Positions 53,601 through 64,000 of a stretch of 64,000 nucleotides of DNA are shown here, in pieces; the stretch's first letter is position 1, and each line of letters begins with the position of its first letter. The notes under the pieces are model-generated. The model had not been told where the DNA came from, made no database searches, and worked only from the letters and a program-made list of their open reading frames with translations. Position numbers and translations under genes: made by a program. The DNA is from Plumapathes pennacea (lineage: Eukaryota; Cnidaria; Anthozoa; Antipatharia; Myriopathidae): the NCBI GenBank assembly GCA_964036295.1, contig OZ038471.1, positions 255,501-319,500 on the forward strand, read 5' to 3'.

Positions 53601-54285
53601 TATTTTCTGATTAATTATACTTCTGTACATCCTAGACAATAAGGTACAAAAGATACACACGTATCACTACATTGATATGCACACTAAATTAAACTTACAC
53701 AGAGCTGTCACTGCTACTGGAACACTCATCATCTGATGAGTCCGAGTGGTCATGTGATGTGATTGCTATTGAAGAATTGGCCTTGGCTTGATCCATGACT
53801 CCTGTAGACTGGTCCCACCCATCATCTACACAAGTATCAAGACTCTTCAGTTCCTCTCCTACTATGCTCATAATATACACTGCATCATGGAGCAGATGCT
53901 CATTAATATCACTGTTGTTGTTTATTATTTTTGCTGTTGTTGTTGTTGTTGTTGTTGTTTCTGTGTCACTTGAAGCTTCCTCATCTTCAGAGGTTATTAA
54001 ATTTTGTGCTGATAGTTTTGCTTCAGGGAGCACTTGATCTCCAGGTCGAGGTGCAGTCACCTGTTTCACCTGAAGTGCAGAAGATTGAACATCCGATACT
54101 TGGACAATGTTGACATGTTCGTTATTGTCCCCCTTGGGTACTTCTCCTTGTTCCACCTCCATGTTCGATATTCCATCGTGATCAACATCATCATCCGAGT
54201 CGTTGTAAGAGTCAGCAATGGCTGTTAAGCTATTTGGCGTGTTGATACTGTTCAATTCTATCTTTCCTTGTTTCTCGTCGGCCAT
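50655..54285 (-). CDS. NAF1: H/ACA ribonucleoprotein assembly factor NAF1
   Basis: NAF1 binds dyskerin during early assembly of H/ACA snoRNPs and telomerase and is later replaced by GAR1. Nine exons join in frame to 584 residues: 53699-54285, 53385-53487, 53147-53240, 52648-52730, 52243-52403, 52116-52167, 51666-51727, 51462-51526, 50655-51202. An acidic, Ser-rich N-terminus leads to TPPKTKDELSLKDLPEEPEL and then the GAR1-like core: LIPIGEVNSIVEVLVVIHAL, VFEIFGPVQRPYYSIRFNS, KGMKVCFAPDV and GSDASWKHDQEPPPE, all diagnostic. The tail is Pro/Gly/His-rich. The start is placed at the ATG of MADEKQGKIEL; the frame stays open for 79 more codons upstream without an in-frame ATG, so a short upstream exon is possible. 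It is head-to-head with RPL34. Confidence 0.95.
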
Positions 54286-54638
54286 TTTTTCTCTACCCTC
54301 GTTCTTTACTCGATGGATTCCAAGAGAATTGTCTTCAGTTGCTCCAAACCTGTCTGTCGCTTGACTTTCTGGCAGCACAACACAAGAATCGGACCGCTCA
54401 GAGAACGAACATGACCTGTTCTTCAGCTGTCCTGTGCGACTTCCTTCCTTCTGCACCAGAGTCTTTAAGTTCTTCCATATTTTTTGTGGTAGAACGTCAC
54501 ATTGATCCAGGAATACCTCCAAATATTACATGACAACTAGAGCAAATACATAACTGTATTTTGTTCTTCGCACGTGCGTACACAAGGACTGCATGCTCAC
54601 ACAATCCTGCCCATAATGCAAAGCGCTCCTCTTGTGGT

Positions 54639-54667
54639 CCTCTTCACTTTCTCTTCGACAAAACCAA
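54639..54667 (+). promoter_or_regulatory. RPL34 5' non-coding exon with TOP-like pyrimidine start
   Basis: The text CTCTTCACTTTCTCTTCG is a typical 5' terminal oligopyrimidine start of ribosomal protein mRNAs. It is followed by ...CCAAG and a GTAGGAG donor at 54668, and the next acceptor (GACAG) lies directly before the RPL34 ATG. The exact transcription start is inferred. The 350-bp space to the NAF1 start codon probably acts as a bidirectional promoter. Confidence 0.6.
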
Positions 54668-54793
54668 GGTAGGAGAGAGTAACGCCATCAAAATCGTCGC
54701 CATCCTTGAGAATCCTCTGAAGTAGGACTGTTATAGTGATAGAATATGTGAGACGAATGCTTGGATTACTGACAGAGTTGTTTATTTTGACAG

Positions 54794-56048
54794 ATGGTGC
54801 AGCGGCTCACTTACAGAAGGCGCTTGTCTTACAACACCAAGTCCAATAGGAAGAGAATGTTAGTGACTGTTTTGCAGCTAATTTATAGATCTCGACCTTA
54901 ATTTCTCTTGTGCTCGTAGCGATAGTGTTTAGCTCACATGGCTCTTTCTCGTTTGTTTTTATGTGATGGCTTCGTCTTTCTACAGTTCAAAAACTCCAGG
55001 TATGTATCAACTTGTTGTTGTTTCGATTGCTGTGTCAGTGAGTGACTTCCAGAATCTGAAACAGCTGAGTTTAGCATGAACCGTTTCCATGGCATGTATC
55101 TTTGATCACCAAAGCCAGACACCCACGAACTGAGGCAATATGATTACTCGGTGCTTATCCTAAAATTATAAGTTCTGTTTTGGTGTCTGTGTTGACCAAA
55201 GAATCATGCTCTTTGTAGCTGCAGTGATAGTGGAGCTGTGCCAGTCATGTCTTGTTTGAGTTTCTGTCATCCCTATTCTCCTGTATCCCCTGCTATCTGC
55301 TAAGGCTTTTTTTTTTTTTGGGTGGGTGGGGGGGGGGAGGGGGGGAGGTTGTAGAAGTGATTGGAGGGGGCAGTCAATCCTTGTTGTTGTAGTGCTCATC
55401 CCTGTATGTTTATGTTGTGCGTTTGTTTATTGATTAGGTGGTAGGTTGGTTTACCTATATACCAAGAAGCCCGGAAAAGTCCCCAAATGTGGTGACTGTA
55501 AAGCGAAGCTGCAGGGTCTTCCTGCTGTTCGTCCTAAGAAGCTGATGCATATGTCTAAGCCTCAGAAGACAGTCAGCAGGGCGTATGGAGGCTCAAGATG
55601 TGCCCGCTGTGTCCGTGAAAGGCAAGTCATAACTTTGCTATTATATCCAGGGTTTAGCACATTCAAAGATCCTGGGTGCTCTCTAAAGGCTGGTTTTCAC
55701 TGGTGCGTAAGTGTAAGTGTCAGTGAAGACAACAGAGACATAAGCCATTCCTTATGCTAATGTCTGTGTTACAAGTGAAAGCCTCTCAACCTTTATCTTG
55801 TGTAAGGATTTCAGGAATGGTAATTTTGTTTAAATCTCTGATCTTAACTTCTGCCTGTAAAGAAGAGAAGGATTAGTGTTACTCGTCCTTTGCCATTTGT
55901 CGGACACTAATAATCAAGTAGCTGCTGTGTTGGTTGATGAAACTTTGCTTTCTGTTGCAGGATTGTCAGGGCGTTTCTGATTGAGGAACAGAAGATTGTT
56001 GTGCGAGTGTTGAAGGCTCAGCAGGGCAAGAAACCAGCTGCTTCTTAG
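54794..56048 (+). CDS. RPL34: Ribosomal protein eL34
   Basis: A component of the large cytosolic ribosomal subunit. Four coding exons join in frame to 116 residues (117 in human): 54794-54858, 54986-54999, 55438-55621, 55961-56048. The product begins [20 protein letters not shown] and continues [58 protein letters not shown] and [19 protein letters not shown]. The paired CxxC motifs (CGDC, CARC) for zinc are kept. Two splice oddities are needed for this match: a 14-nt microexon (TTCAAAAACTCCAG) and a GC donor (AAAG|GCAAGT) for the last intron. The ATG directly follows a splice acceptor. A poly(A) signal lies at 56076. Confidence 0.97.
55311..55347. repeat. T-run followed by G-runs
   Basis: A homopolymer T stretch directly followed by GGGTGGGTGGGGGGG in the second coding intron of RPL34; G-quadruplex potential on the transcribed RNA. 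Confidence 0.7.
55686..55785. mobile_element. Short degraded foldback element in the RPL34 last intron
   Basis: AAAGGCTGGTTTTCACTGGT at the left pairs imperfectly with AAGTGAAAGCCTCT at the right, over about 100 bp. The ends resemble the 'CTGGTT(T/C)...' class of elements at 38981 and 59960. Highly degraded, so the call is tentative. Confidence 0.4.
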
Positions 56049-56075
56049 ACCAATTGCCTTGACCCTGAAAAATAC

Positions 56076-56081
56076 AATAAA
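56076..56081 (+). terminator. Poly(A) signal of RPL34
   Basis: AATAAA 28 bp after the stop codon, followed by a TTGTTG-rich stretch. Such a short 3' UTR is usual for ribosomal protein genes. Confidence 0.85.
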
Positions 56082-56752
56082 CATTGTTGTAAATACCCCT
56101 TGTGTTGTCATTATTCCCCTTCCCTCGACCAACAAATGAGAAAAAGGCTTTAAAATACAAAGTCAACTGTATGTAGTTGATACAATGAAATGCTGTTCCA
56201 TGTAGGCCTGGTGTTGCATTTCTTGTGTTGACAAAATCTGGGAGAATGCAAACATCAATGCAATAGGCCATTTCTGAGATGCCTGCTACTTGTTCAAAGC
56301 AAGTGCGAAACACTTATAAAAATGTTTCTTTTGCAGCTCGGAAATGGTTTATTCAGGCAAGTGCTGGTTTTGAGTGTGTTCGAGCTGGTTAGCTCGTCAG
56401 CTAGTCCTATTTTATGTTGAGACCCAGATCCCACCCACCGGTGCAAACAGCTGCTGACCACATGCTCAAATGGCTTGACGTAACTGTCGTGCCAGGCCCC
56501 ATTGGGCCAGTACTGAAACCTACCATACTCTGCTTTCCTTGGAGATCTTTATTTTCTTGCTGCAGATTTTACATAGTAGGTAAGTGGGTGAACGCTTCAC
56601 AGGGTGCGTAAATGAATATGAAGAGTCAAAAATGGTATAAACTGCCACCCGTTATCACGTTAGTTAATTATTAACGCTGTTCTTTGAGAAATAGAAACTA
56701 GTCGGGTTGCGACAATCCTCTGCCAATCCATCCGTTTCTCTTTTTACGTACA
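56082..56752. other. Intergenic, no gene seen
   Basis: Contains the upstream region of the acidic membrane protein gene. Short open frames on either strand show no family signal. Confidence 0.45.
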
Positions 56753-59144
56753 ATGAAACCTTCAGAGGCTCAAGTACTCGGATCGACATTGAGTAATCTG
56801 TTTTCCCAAAAACCTAAGGACTCCAACGCGCGGTACACGCGTTTGCGAACAACTGAAGAATTCGAGGAGCCGACTTCAGTCCACATCAGTGAAAAACGAG
56901 GGCCATCTTGCTGTAAGAAAATCCTTGTCTTCTTCATCGCATTTTTGTTGCTGTCTGCGTTGACTGGGAGCGTTTTGTACACAATTGGATCAGGTACATA
57001 CACTGTTCAGGTGCAGATAGCAGCGGGAAATACCATGACGTATCAGTTTGATCACAAAATGATGATAACGACAAGAACAGTTAACACGCACGGCATGTCG
57101 GGCCGTATTTCCTTTTCGGTTGCAAATAAAACGGACACTGAATGTTGGCTACACATGGAGTTCTCCCCTGCTCAAGAAGAACATGTCCTACCATCGTACC
57201 TTTTCGCTTTGAGGGTACAACTTAAAGACAAGTACAATGACGACTCCATTGATCAAAACTTTGAACTTTTTGGTGAAGCCATAGTTGACAACAACCTCTC
57301 TTATCACATTTACTGCCTTCTAAGACAAGTGCTTTCAGTCGTCAAAGTTAAGCTATACAAAGCATTTCTCAGTAGAGTTAGGAGCTCATATAAGCAAGTA
57401 ATCGAAGTGAGTTCTCCTTTTTTGCCCGGTCGAGTTAAACTTCAGCAAAGCCTGTCGAGTACAGATAGACTCGTCACCATTACAAACCGCGCAGGTTCGA
57501 GTGACTTCATAAATTTTTCTAAGAAAAAACGCGCTAAATGGCAGGCTAACGAAATTGTCTGGAACTTTGGGTTCAACGAAACTACAGTTTTAAGCAAAGA
57601 AACTGGAATGGCGGTCAACAGTGACTTGCACATATCTGCAAGTGTGCCGTTGGTTGACAAAAGCGTACAACATGTCAGTCATTCAGACGCGACAGAGATG
57701 AAGGTGTCGTTTCATAGTACAGTGAAGCTCTTACAGGAACAAGGCCGTCTGCAAATGGGACAAACAAGGTTTGAACACGCAAAATGGATTTTGCTTCCTC
57801 TGCCAAAAACGCTAGGTCATCCTCAAATTTCTTACTTTGCTCCCCAAAACAAGCAACAAATGACGCTACAGGAACTTTTAAACAACTCTGCGCGCTTCAT
57901 TTCCGAGGGACCGAAGTCAAAGTTTGGGAAGTTTCCAGGAATAGTCGCACTGCATCATTCAGGAGTGGACTTTGAGGGCGAAGATTTTTACGATGGAGAT
58001 GAAGAAGACCCAGATGATGACGAAGACGATGATGACGACTGGCAGACCCTCTCTCCCCCTCCTCCGCCGTTGCCAGATTTAGCCTCATTTGGTTATGAAG
58101 ACAGAAGAAAGCGGAGTCTTCGCAAACTCCGCTCAACAGATGCCCTTGTAAGAAAAAGCATGGCACGGAGTGAGAAAATATCAAGAACCAATCTGGACGC
58201 CGTTTGGGACGAACTATCAGCAGCGACCTTATCGCCATACCCAAAGAGAACTCTGCAGGTTCTACGAACTTCCTTATTTGGTATGGCTGTGTTTGGTGAA
58301 GTTGAATATCAAGTGAAAGTGGAAAGAGATGACGAAGATGATGATGAAGATGACGACGAAGTTGACGAAGAAGATGACAGTGAAGGTGAATACAGCAGCC
58401 AGTGGAGTATCATGCTTTCCTTTTATCTGGATATCGGACCTTACAGATTCACTGCGTTCAAAAAAGCGCACAAATTGAACAGCATCAAGAGAGCACTCCT
58501 GCGTAAAGACCGCCGATACTCCAGTAATGTCAAGCACTGGAAAGAGAAAGCGGGAGACCTGGTAAGTAGTAGACGCGCCGACTCCAGATGAGGAGGATTT
58601 ATGTTTTTTTTTTTATGGACGTGTTATAGTGCGCAAGTTTTTACGAGGTCCTTTGCTTTTACAGGTTGCGTGTGGCTCTCTGTTTTACCTACAAAAAATA
58701 TGCGTGGAGATGCGTTTGGCTTTCGTTCTAACCATCAACTACACTGCCACAAAATTTTCCATGGCATATCCGGTGGAGTTGACTGTCCATATTGAACACA
58801 CGACACTGATGGACAGCGGCATGTCTGCGCATGTCAGCACGTGGTTCCATGAAGGGGGACTCTACAGCACGGGAGTTCTGGCACGAGCCAAGCTGCCTCT
58901 CTTGGTGTCTTACCGCGAGGACGCTCGGCCCGAGTGGTGTACAAAGTCAAACATCGAGACTAAATTAATTCAACTGAGTGATGTGGCTTTTGCTGAGTGG
59001 AACTGCTCTTTGTCCTATGACGGCTTGTCAAGAACGTGCAAAGGAAAGAATCATACAGACAAACATTCGTTTAAGGAACTGGTGTATAAGAGCCCTTTCT
59101 GGCAAAACTGGCACTTTTTAAACAGCTGTGAAGAGGAAGAATAA
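56753..59144 (+). CDS. Type II membrane protein with acidic ectodomain, unknown family
   Basis: Two exons, 56753-58561 and 58665-59144, join in frame to 762 residues. A cytoplasmic tail of about 54 residues ends in PSCCKK (palmitoylation-type cysteines), followed by one hydrophobic helix (ILVFFIAFLLLSALTGSVLY, residues about 57-76) and no signal peptide, so the large C-terminal part should be extracellular or lumenal. The ectodomain has several N-glycosylation sequons (NKT, NLS, NET, NNS) and two strongly acidic runs near residues 405-428 (GDEEDPDDDEDDDDDW) and 523-546 (DDEDDDEDDDEVDEEDD). A furin-type site (DRRKRS, near 450) sits between them. Two short hydrophobic stretches (SLFYLQKICVEMRLAFVL) appear in exon 2. 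I do not recognise a domain. Acidic runs suggest calcium binding, which is inference only. AATAAA overlaps the stop codon and recurs at 59161. Confidence 0.85.
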
Positions 59145-59959
59145 ATTTTCCCATGCGACGAATAAACAGGCCCGTCGAGATGCTTATAACGATATTGTCT
59201 CGTGTACAGCCGGACTCATTAAGATCCATGCCCTAAATGTTTCCATAATGTTGCATATGTGGAACGGGATGTATTTTAATCATTGCGGCAAATAGCTGAC
59301 TTATGCTTTGTTGGGAAACAAAGCAGAACTCCGGGCAGAACTCCCACATAAAGTACAAGAGCATATCCTCGTACTTGGTCGTTTGGGTTTTTGATCAAAT
59401 CAGAGCGAAATGTTTCCTTGATTGAAGTCTCGGTCGAGATTTAGCCCATGCAACTTTTCTGCAACGCGCAAGTTCACCTTGGTACGCTCTAGGATTTTAT
59501 GCGATTCTGACAAAAGACCAAAAATGAGCATTTTCCGAAAAATGCGTTTTTTGATTTTATATGCTAAATCTGATCATTTTGAATGATTAAAGAAGTGCTC
59601 ATGCGCTCATGATTGCACTCACGAAAAATATGCGGTATAAGCTGCTAAGGGTGAGTGCACCGTGTCATGGCGACAGTTGTTGTATTCGTTGCGAAAATTA
59701 AATTAGAACTGGTTACAGCTCCGTGCAGCGTTGCGCGTTTTTTGTACAGTTAGCACAGCGTCTTATGATTTTGTTTCTTGAAAAACTACTCATCGGCATC
59801 CGTATTCGCCTCTTGCGCTCGAAACTATGATACTGATTGCCAAAAAGACTTACGGAAAAGCGATCACAGGCAACAGATTTACTGATGAATTCCGTTCGCT
59901 GATAAAACTGGTCGCATCTTGAAGAATCGGGTGCTTGTACGTGAGTTCAGTCAGGTTAA
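59145..59959. other. 3' flank of the membrane protein gene, otherwise empty
   Basis: A second poly(A) signal (AATAAA, 59161-59166) lies near the left end. I see no further gene. Confidence 0.5.
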
Positions 59960-60188
59960 GCCTGGTTTCCATATAGTCGTCTCTGACGTAAGGATCGTCT
60001 CTGTCGCAGAATTTTGTGTCGACGCAAGGATAGAACACGGTTCTATCGGGACGATCGAGTCGCTTCTGACGTAAGGATCGTTTGAAACAATCGCACGAGT
60101 GTTTCCATATAATCTTCCCGATCGCTTGACAAAAAATTCTGCGACAGAGACGATCCTTACGTCAGAGACGATTATATGGAAACCAGGC
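59960..60188. mobile_element. 229-bp MITE with about 55-bp terminal inverted repeats
   Basis: The left end (GCCTGGTTTCCATATAGTCG, then TCTCTGACGTAAGGATCGTC) and the right end are reverse complements over about 55 bp with one clear mismatch. TGACGTAAGGATCGT and GTTTCCATATAATC occur a further time inside, so the element contains internal copies of its own ends. No coding capacity. No convincing target-site duplication was found. Confidence 0.88.
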
Positions 60189-61434
60189 TCTAGAACAAGC
60201 ACGCGGAACTCACAGGAAGCGCGTGACGTTATCAGTGAACACGCCCATTTCCAATGACTTGCACTTCAGGTCAACCCGCGTCAATCATTTCCATAACAAA
60301 AAGGGTTTCGAAGCAGTTGACTATGCTGGCTGGATCAACACACATTGATTCATAACTCAACAACGAAATTAAGGTTGGTACCTTCTACAAGTGCGCGCCA
60401 ATCTTTCATGATTTAACGGAATATGCACTATTACACTAGGACAAGAACTGTAGCTCTCATTTGCGTGTTATATTCAGTTGTCCGCAAACGATTTTGGGTT
60501 GTGATCAGATGCACGAATTTCGCTTTCGTGAAAATTTGGCGCACATATCGCGATAAATCTCACTTTCTTACTGGCAATCTCTCTTTTTCAGTTTCTGTAA
60601 ATAATAATGATAATGATAATATAATAATAACCAATGATCAATAATTTAGTATTCAAACTCAGCATTGCCTAAAGCATGGTACGTACTTGCCACCCAAAAA
60701 TACTTGAAAATTGTGTGCATTGTCTATATGTAGTGCGGGCGTGCGTGCGGGCCAGGACTCGCACTGAGCTTTTCTTCGGTTCAGTCCGCCTGTCATGACA
60801 GAGTGCTATTGTCGCTGTAAAATAGGACAACTAAAATACCATACCAAGTAACAAAACATTTTGGATAATATTTAATGAAATGGTGTATCAACACTGTTAT
60901 CAGCAGCCCTGCAGTAGCCACTTTGCCTTCACTATATTCCCAGAATGCTTCGCTGTCCCTCTGGAATTGACTCAGTTCCTGTATGTGCTGGTCGCTGCGA
61001 AGAAGGAGTCTTCGATATTTGAATAGTCAGTGAATCGTAACAGTTCCTGTGGCGATGTCAACAAGGTCAATGGGTAGCACCCGGGGTAACGCGATACATA
61101 TTAAAATCGAATTTCGTTTGATCCCGCAATAAAAGCGATTTGAAAGGGTGAGCTTTGTTCTCTTCCTGTACAAACTTATTTACAAATCCCATCGAATATT
61201 TGCAAGGCCATAATTGATAGTAGCTCGTTTGCATTTAATATCGGCTTGTTGTTACTGTTGGTTGCTTTCTTTAGATTGGCGTTTCATTGGCTGTCGGGAC
61301 CTCCTTGGATATTGAGCAAGAGTCTTCACAACATCAAAAAGGTTACGTTCGTTCACGTATTCACGCAAGTTCGCCAGCTCATTAAAATTTACGAGTGTGT
61401 ATAATCTGCACAATCTGTGAAAGTGCTTTTAATA
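60189..61434. other. Intergenic, upstream of SLCO gene
   Basis: No coding exon or RNA gene is recognised. A short GATAAT repeat lies near 60605. The right part should contain the transporter promoter. Confidence 0.45.
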
Positions 61435-64000
61435 ATGGATCAACGACAGGAACCCGATGTAGAGGACTCTGAAGACGGTACTATTTCTTGTGGATGGCGA
61501 AAACTTCGACCCGGCTTTCTTCAGCGTTTTGCCTCGGCAAAATGGTTCTTATTCTTCCAGTGCTGGTTTGTTCTAGCCCAAGGGATGATCGTTTCTGGAT
61601 TTGCCGGAGTTGTGATTTCGTCATTAGAGAAGCGTTTCTCTTTGAAGACTTCGCAAGTTGGAGCAGTGAATGCCTGTTATGACATCGCTGCGGCTACAAT
61701 GGCTGTTATTGTGAGCTACTATGGTCACCATCACAAACCCAAGTGGCTCGGTGGAGGCGCTGTTATTTTGGGAATTGGATGTTTTCTATTTGCAATGCCA
61801 CACTTATTAGTTGGTAAATACGAACCAGGAATTGGATCGTCAAATATCTGTACTCCATCAGCAATGTTACCTACCGGGTCAGAGCAGAACTGCCAAAGTG
61901 CGGTGTGGTCACACATACTTGTGTTTGTCATTGCTGAATTCTTTATTGGAGTTGGAGCGACACCGGTGTACATATTGGGGACGGCATACATTGATGAAAA
62001 TGTCCGTCACTCCACCTCTGGTCTTTTCTTGGGCATAATGTACTCTGTTGCAACATTTGGACCAGCCATTGGCTTTCTGTTGGGAGGGGAGTTCCTAAAA
62101 ATATTTGTTGACCTTAAGCAGGTAAGTTTGGTCAAGCGGCTAACATATGATCGAATGTCATTATTCACTTAGGAAGTGTTTTTTTTTTTCTATGCAATTA
62201 TCTGTTAATTACAATAAATGCATCACAGGCACTTAAGAAGTGATTACCATAAAATAATTTAGGTGTTAACTATATGGACCATATTTTGAGAGCAAATATT
62301 ACTTTTTTACTGGAGCAATATATGCTGTTTAGCTATATTATGAAATATGTGTACAAGGCACGCTTGCATGTGTGTACCACAAGGGAAAACTTGTAAAATA
62401 TAAATGTCCCTTCTCACCCACATCAAGTATATAATCAACATCAAATAAACTTTGTTTCCCTTCCAAGTTCAAACAGCTTTCATCTGCATGTGAGCTATCA
62501 AAACCTGAGTTAATTAAAGTTGATCAATCTTGGGAATGCAGAGAGCATATATTCACCATCATCTGTGATGCCCAAAGTAACACGTGTTTTCATTAGCCTC
62601 CAGGTTCCGACTTGTCTCCAGAAGATTCAAACTTCATTGGAGCATGGTGGCTCGGCTATGTGTTTGGTGGTGTGCTGGCCCTTCTAGTCAGCATTCCATT
62701 ACTTGCTTTTCCATGGCAACTGCCAGGAACATCACAGATACGTGCCGAAAAACAAAAACTCGGAGATACTGTGCAAGATGATGAAGTACCACATACGTTG
62801 AAACAACTGCTGCCTGCATTGAAGAGTCTTCTAACCAACAAGACCTTTGTGTTTCTTGCGCTGGCTGCAGCATTTGAAGGCTTTGCTGTTTCAGGCTATT
62901 CAACGTTCTTGCCCAAATTTGTGGAGTCACAGTTCCGCATCTCGGCAGGTTCAGCGAGTACGTACACTGGGCTTGTTGTTGTTCCTGGAGGTATTGGTGG
63001 AATGTTGTTAGGAGGCTTACTAATCAAGAAGATGCAATGGCCATGTGATAAAATCATCAGAGCATGCTTCTTTATTTCTATTGCTGCTTCCCTGTGTAGT
63101 GTGATACCATTGCTTGGATGCCCAGACAGGGAGTATGTTGGAGTTACTCGGCCCTATGTCAACAGGTTAGAATCAGAAATGGGGAGATGCACAGATAGGA
63201 GGGGTGGGGGGGGGGGGGGGGGGATGAGAATATAAAGAAGGGGAGGGATGGGGCACCAAGAGAGGGAGGGGAGGGTAAGGAGACAAGAAGGAGAGGTGAG
63301 AGCAGGGGAGGGATAGGGGAGAAAGGGGTGTGTGAAGAAGATGAGAGAGGGAGGGAAGGGATGGTGGGTTCTACTTGCATAAATGTGTATTGTGTTCTAT
63401 ACTGTCATCAAATTACATAGGTAGAACAGTGTAAGGAATTAGTCATCATCTAGCTAAAGTGCTTACTGGCATTCACATGATTCTTCTTTCTAATACCTTG
63501 ACATCCTGATCCAAGAACTCCTCGAGGGAATTTTACTAAAATTTCTTTCATATCTAAAAGGTACTTTTCCTATCACTGTGACATTAAGAAATTGTAAACT
63601 TTTCCTCCCTTCAGTTCTGATTCAACCCCACAAGGAATAGATGGACAGTGTAATGCTGACTGCAACTGCGATTTGAGGTTCTATGCTCCTTTGTGCTCTG
63701 AACAAGATCGCCTGACTTACTATTCTCCATGTTATGGTGGCTGCAGACAAGAGAGTAGTGGTAAAGATGGAAATGTGAGTCTTATCAAGAGATCTTTTGT
63801 TGATAACTACCTTGAGTGAAAATGTTTCTGCTGTTTGTACAACAAATTAATGTTGGAACTGTGTTCCCATGACTTGAATCCAGGGGCTCATCATTGACAT
63901 TTTTCAGAAAAATGTTTTAATCATGCTCACACTTTGGTTAAGATCTATGTAAACATGTAGTGTTGGTCCAATTCCAATTTTTTTTCTGATTCAGGTATTT
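61435..64000 (+). CDS. SLCO-like: Organic anion transporting polypeptide (SLCO family), 5' part
   Basis: Family members import amphipathic organic anions such as steroid conjugates, eicosanoids and bile-salt-like compounds across the plasma membrane with 12 helices. Visible exons are 61435-62121, 62597-63165 and 63615-63774, with a fourth starting at about 63995 after TTCAG; the 3' part is outside the window. The start is ATG 61435 (MDQRQEPDVEDSEDG). Helix 1 reads WFLFFQCWFVLAQGMIVSGF. The OATP signature is present as DSNFIGAWWLGYVFGG. Exon 3 encodes the Kazal-like large extracellular loop: CNADCNCDLRFYAPLC, then YYSPCYGGC. Exon 2 begins right after CATTAG with PPGSDLSPED, which keeps phase 0. 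The purine-rich tract in intron 2 starts just after its donor. Which SLCO subfamily it belongs to cannot be told from this part. Confidence 0.95.
63185..63365. repeat. G/A-rich purine tract with a long G run
   Basis: About 180 bp with very few pyrimidines, including 17-18 consecutive G near 63207-63223 and many GGGG blocks, in intron 2 of the transporter gene. Open frames rich in Ser/Pro on the opposite strand are artefacts. Confidence 0.85.

Noticed and set aside
61417..61434. Upstream in-frame extension of the transporter
   Set aside because: The extra codons begin with GTG, not ATG; the first ATG is at 61435.

Overview
This is intron-rich animal DNA, most likely from an anthozoan cnidarian (coral or sea anemone). 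The genes have GT-AG introns (one GC-AG), mostly short exons, and many foldback elements and minisatellites in introns. A single-exon opsin-like receptor and an intronless melatonin-receptor-like GPCR fit a cnidarian. Species cannot be read from the window. All gene models below were assembled by hand from reading frame, splice consensus and family similarity; nine multi-exon coding models close in frame over their full length.

Left part (1-19 kb): the 3' end of an unrecognised charged gene (+) converges on a 21-exon cytosolic carboxypeptidase of the AGBL2/3 type (-). Then come an intronless class A GPCR (-), a small basic orphan ORF (-), and a five-exon gene (+) whose product starts with a myristoylation/palmitoylation signal.

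Middle (19-36 kb): a complete 22-exon long-chain acyl-CoA synthetase (-), an intronless F-box-like protein (-), the mitochondrial import channel subunit TIMM23 (-, 7 exons) and the tiny TFIIH subunit GTF2H5 (-, 2 exons).

Right part (36-64 kb): an intronless opsin (+) with unusual retinal-pocket residues, a tRNA-Leu(TAA) (-), a complete 9-exon 3-hydroxyacyl-CoA dehydrogenase HADH (-) with an intronless coiled-coil gene nested in a 4.6-kb intron, and a paralogue of the F-box protein (+) head-to-head with HADH. These are followed by the H/ACA RNP assembly factor NAF1 (-) head-to-head with ribosomal protein RPL34 (+), a type II membrane protein with two very acidic ectodomain stretches (+), and the 5' part of an organic anion transporter (SLCO/OATP, +) that runs off the window.

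Mobile DNA consists of short non-coding inverted-repeat elements (MITE-like). One is nested inside another at 39.0-39.6 kb, and a relative of the inner one lies in the HADH/F-box intergenic space. ACSL and HADH (fatty acid activation and beta-oxidation) and TIMM23 (mitochondrial import) share a 30-kb stretch, which may be coincidence. The most interesting leads are the F-box paralogue pair with an unrecognised glycine-loop domain, the opsin with an Asp at the bovine-90 position, and the acidic, possibly furin-processed membrane protein.
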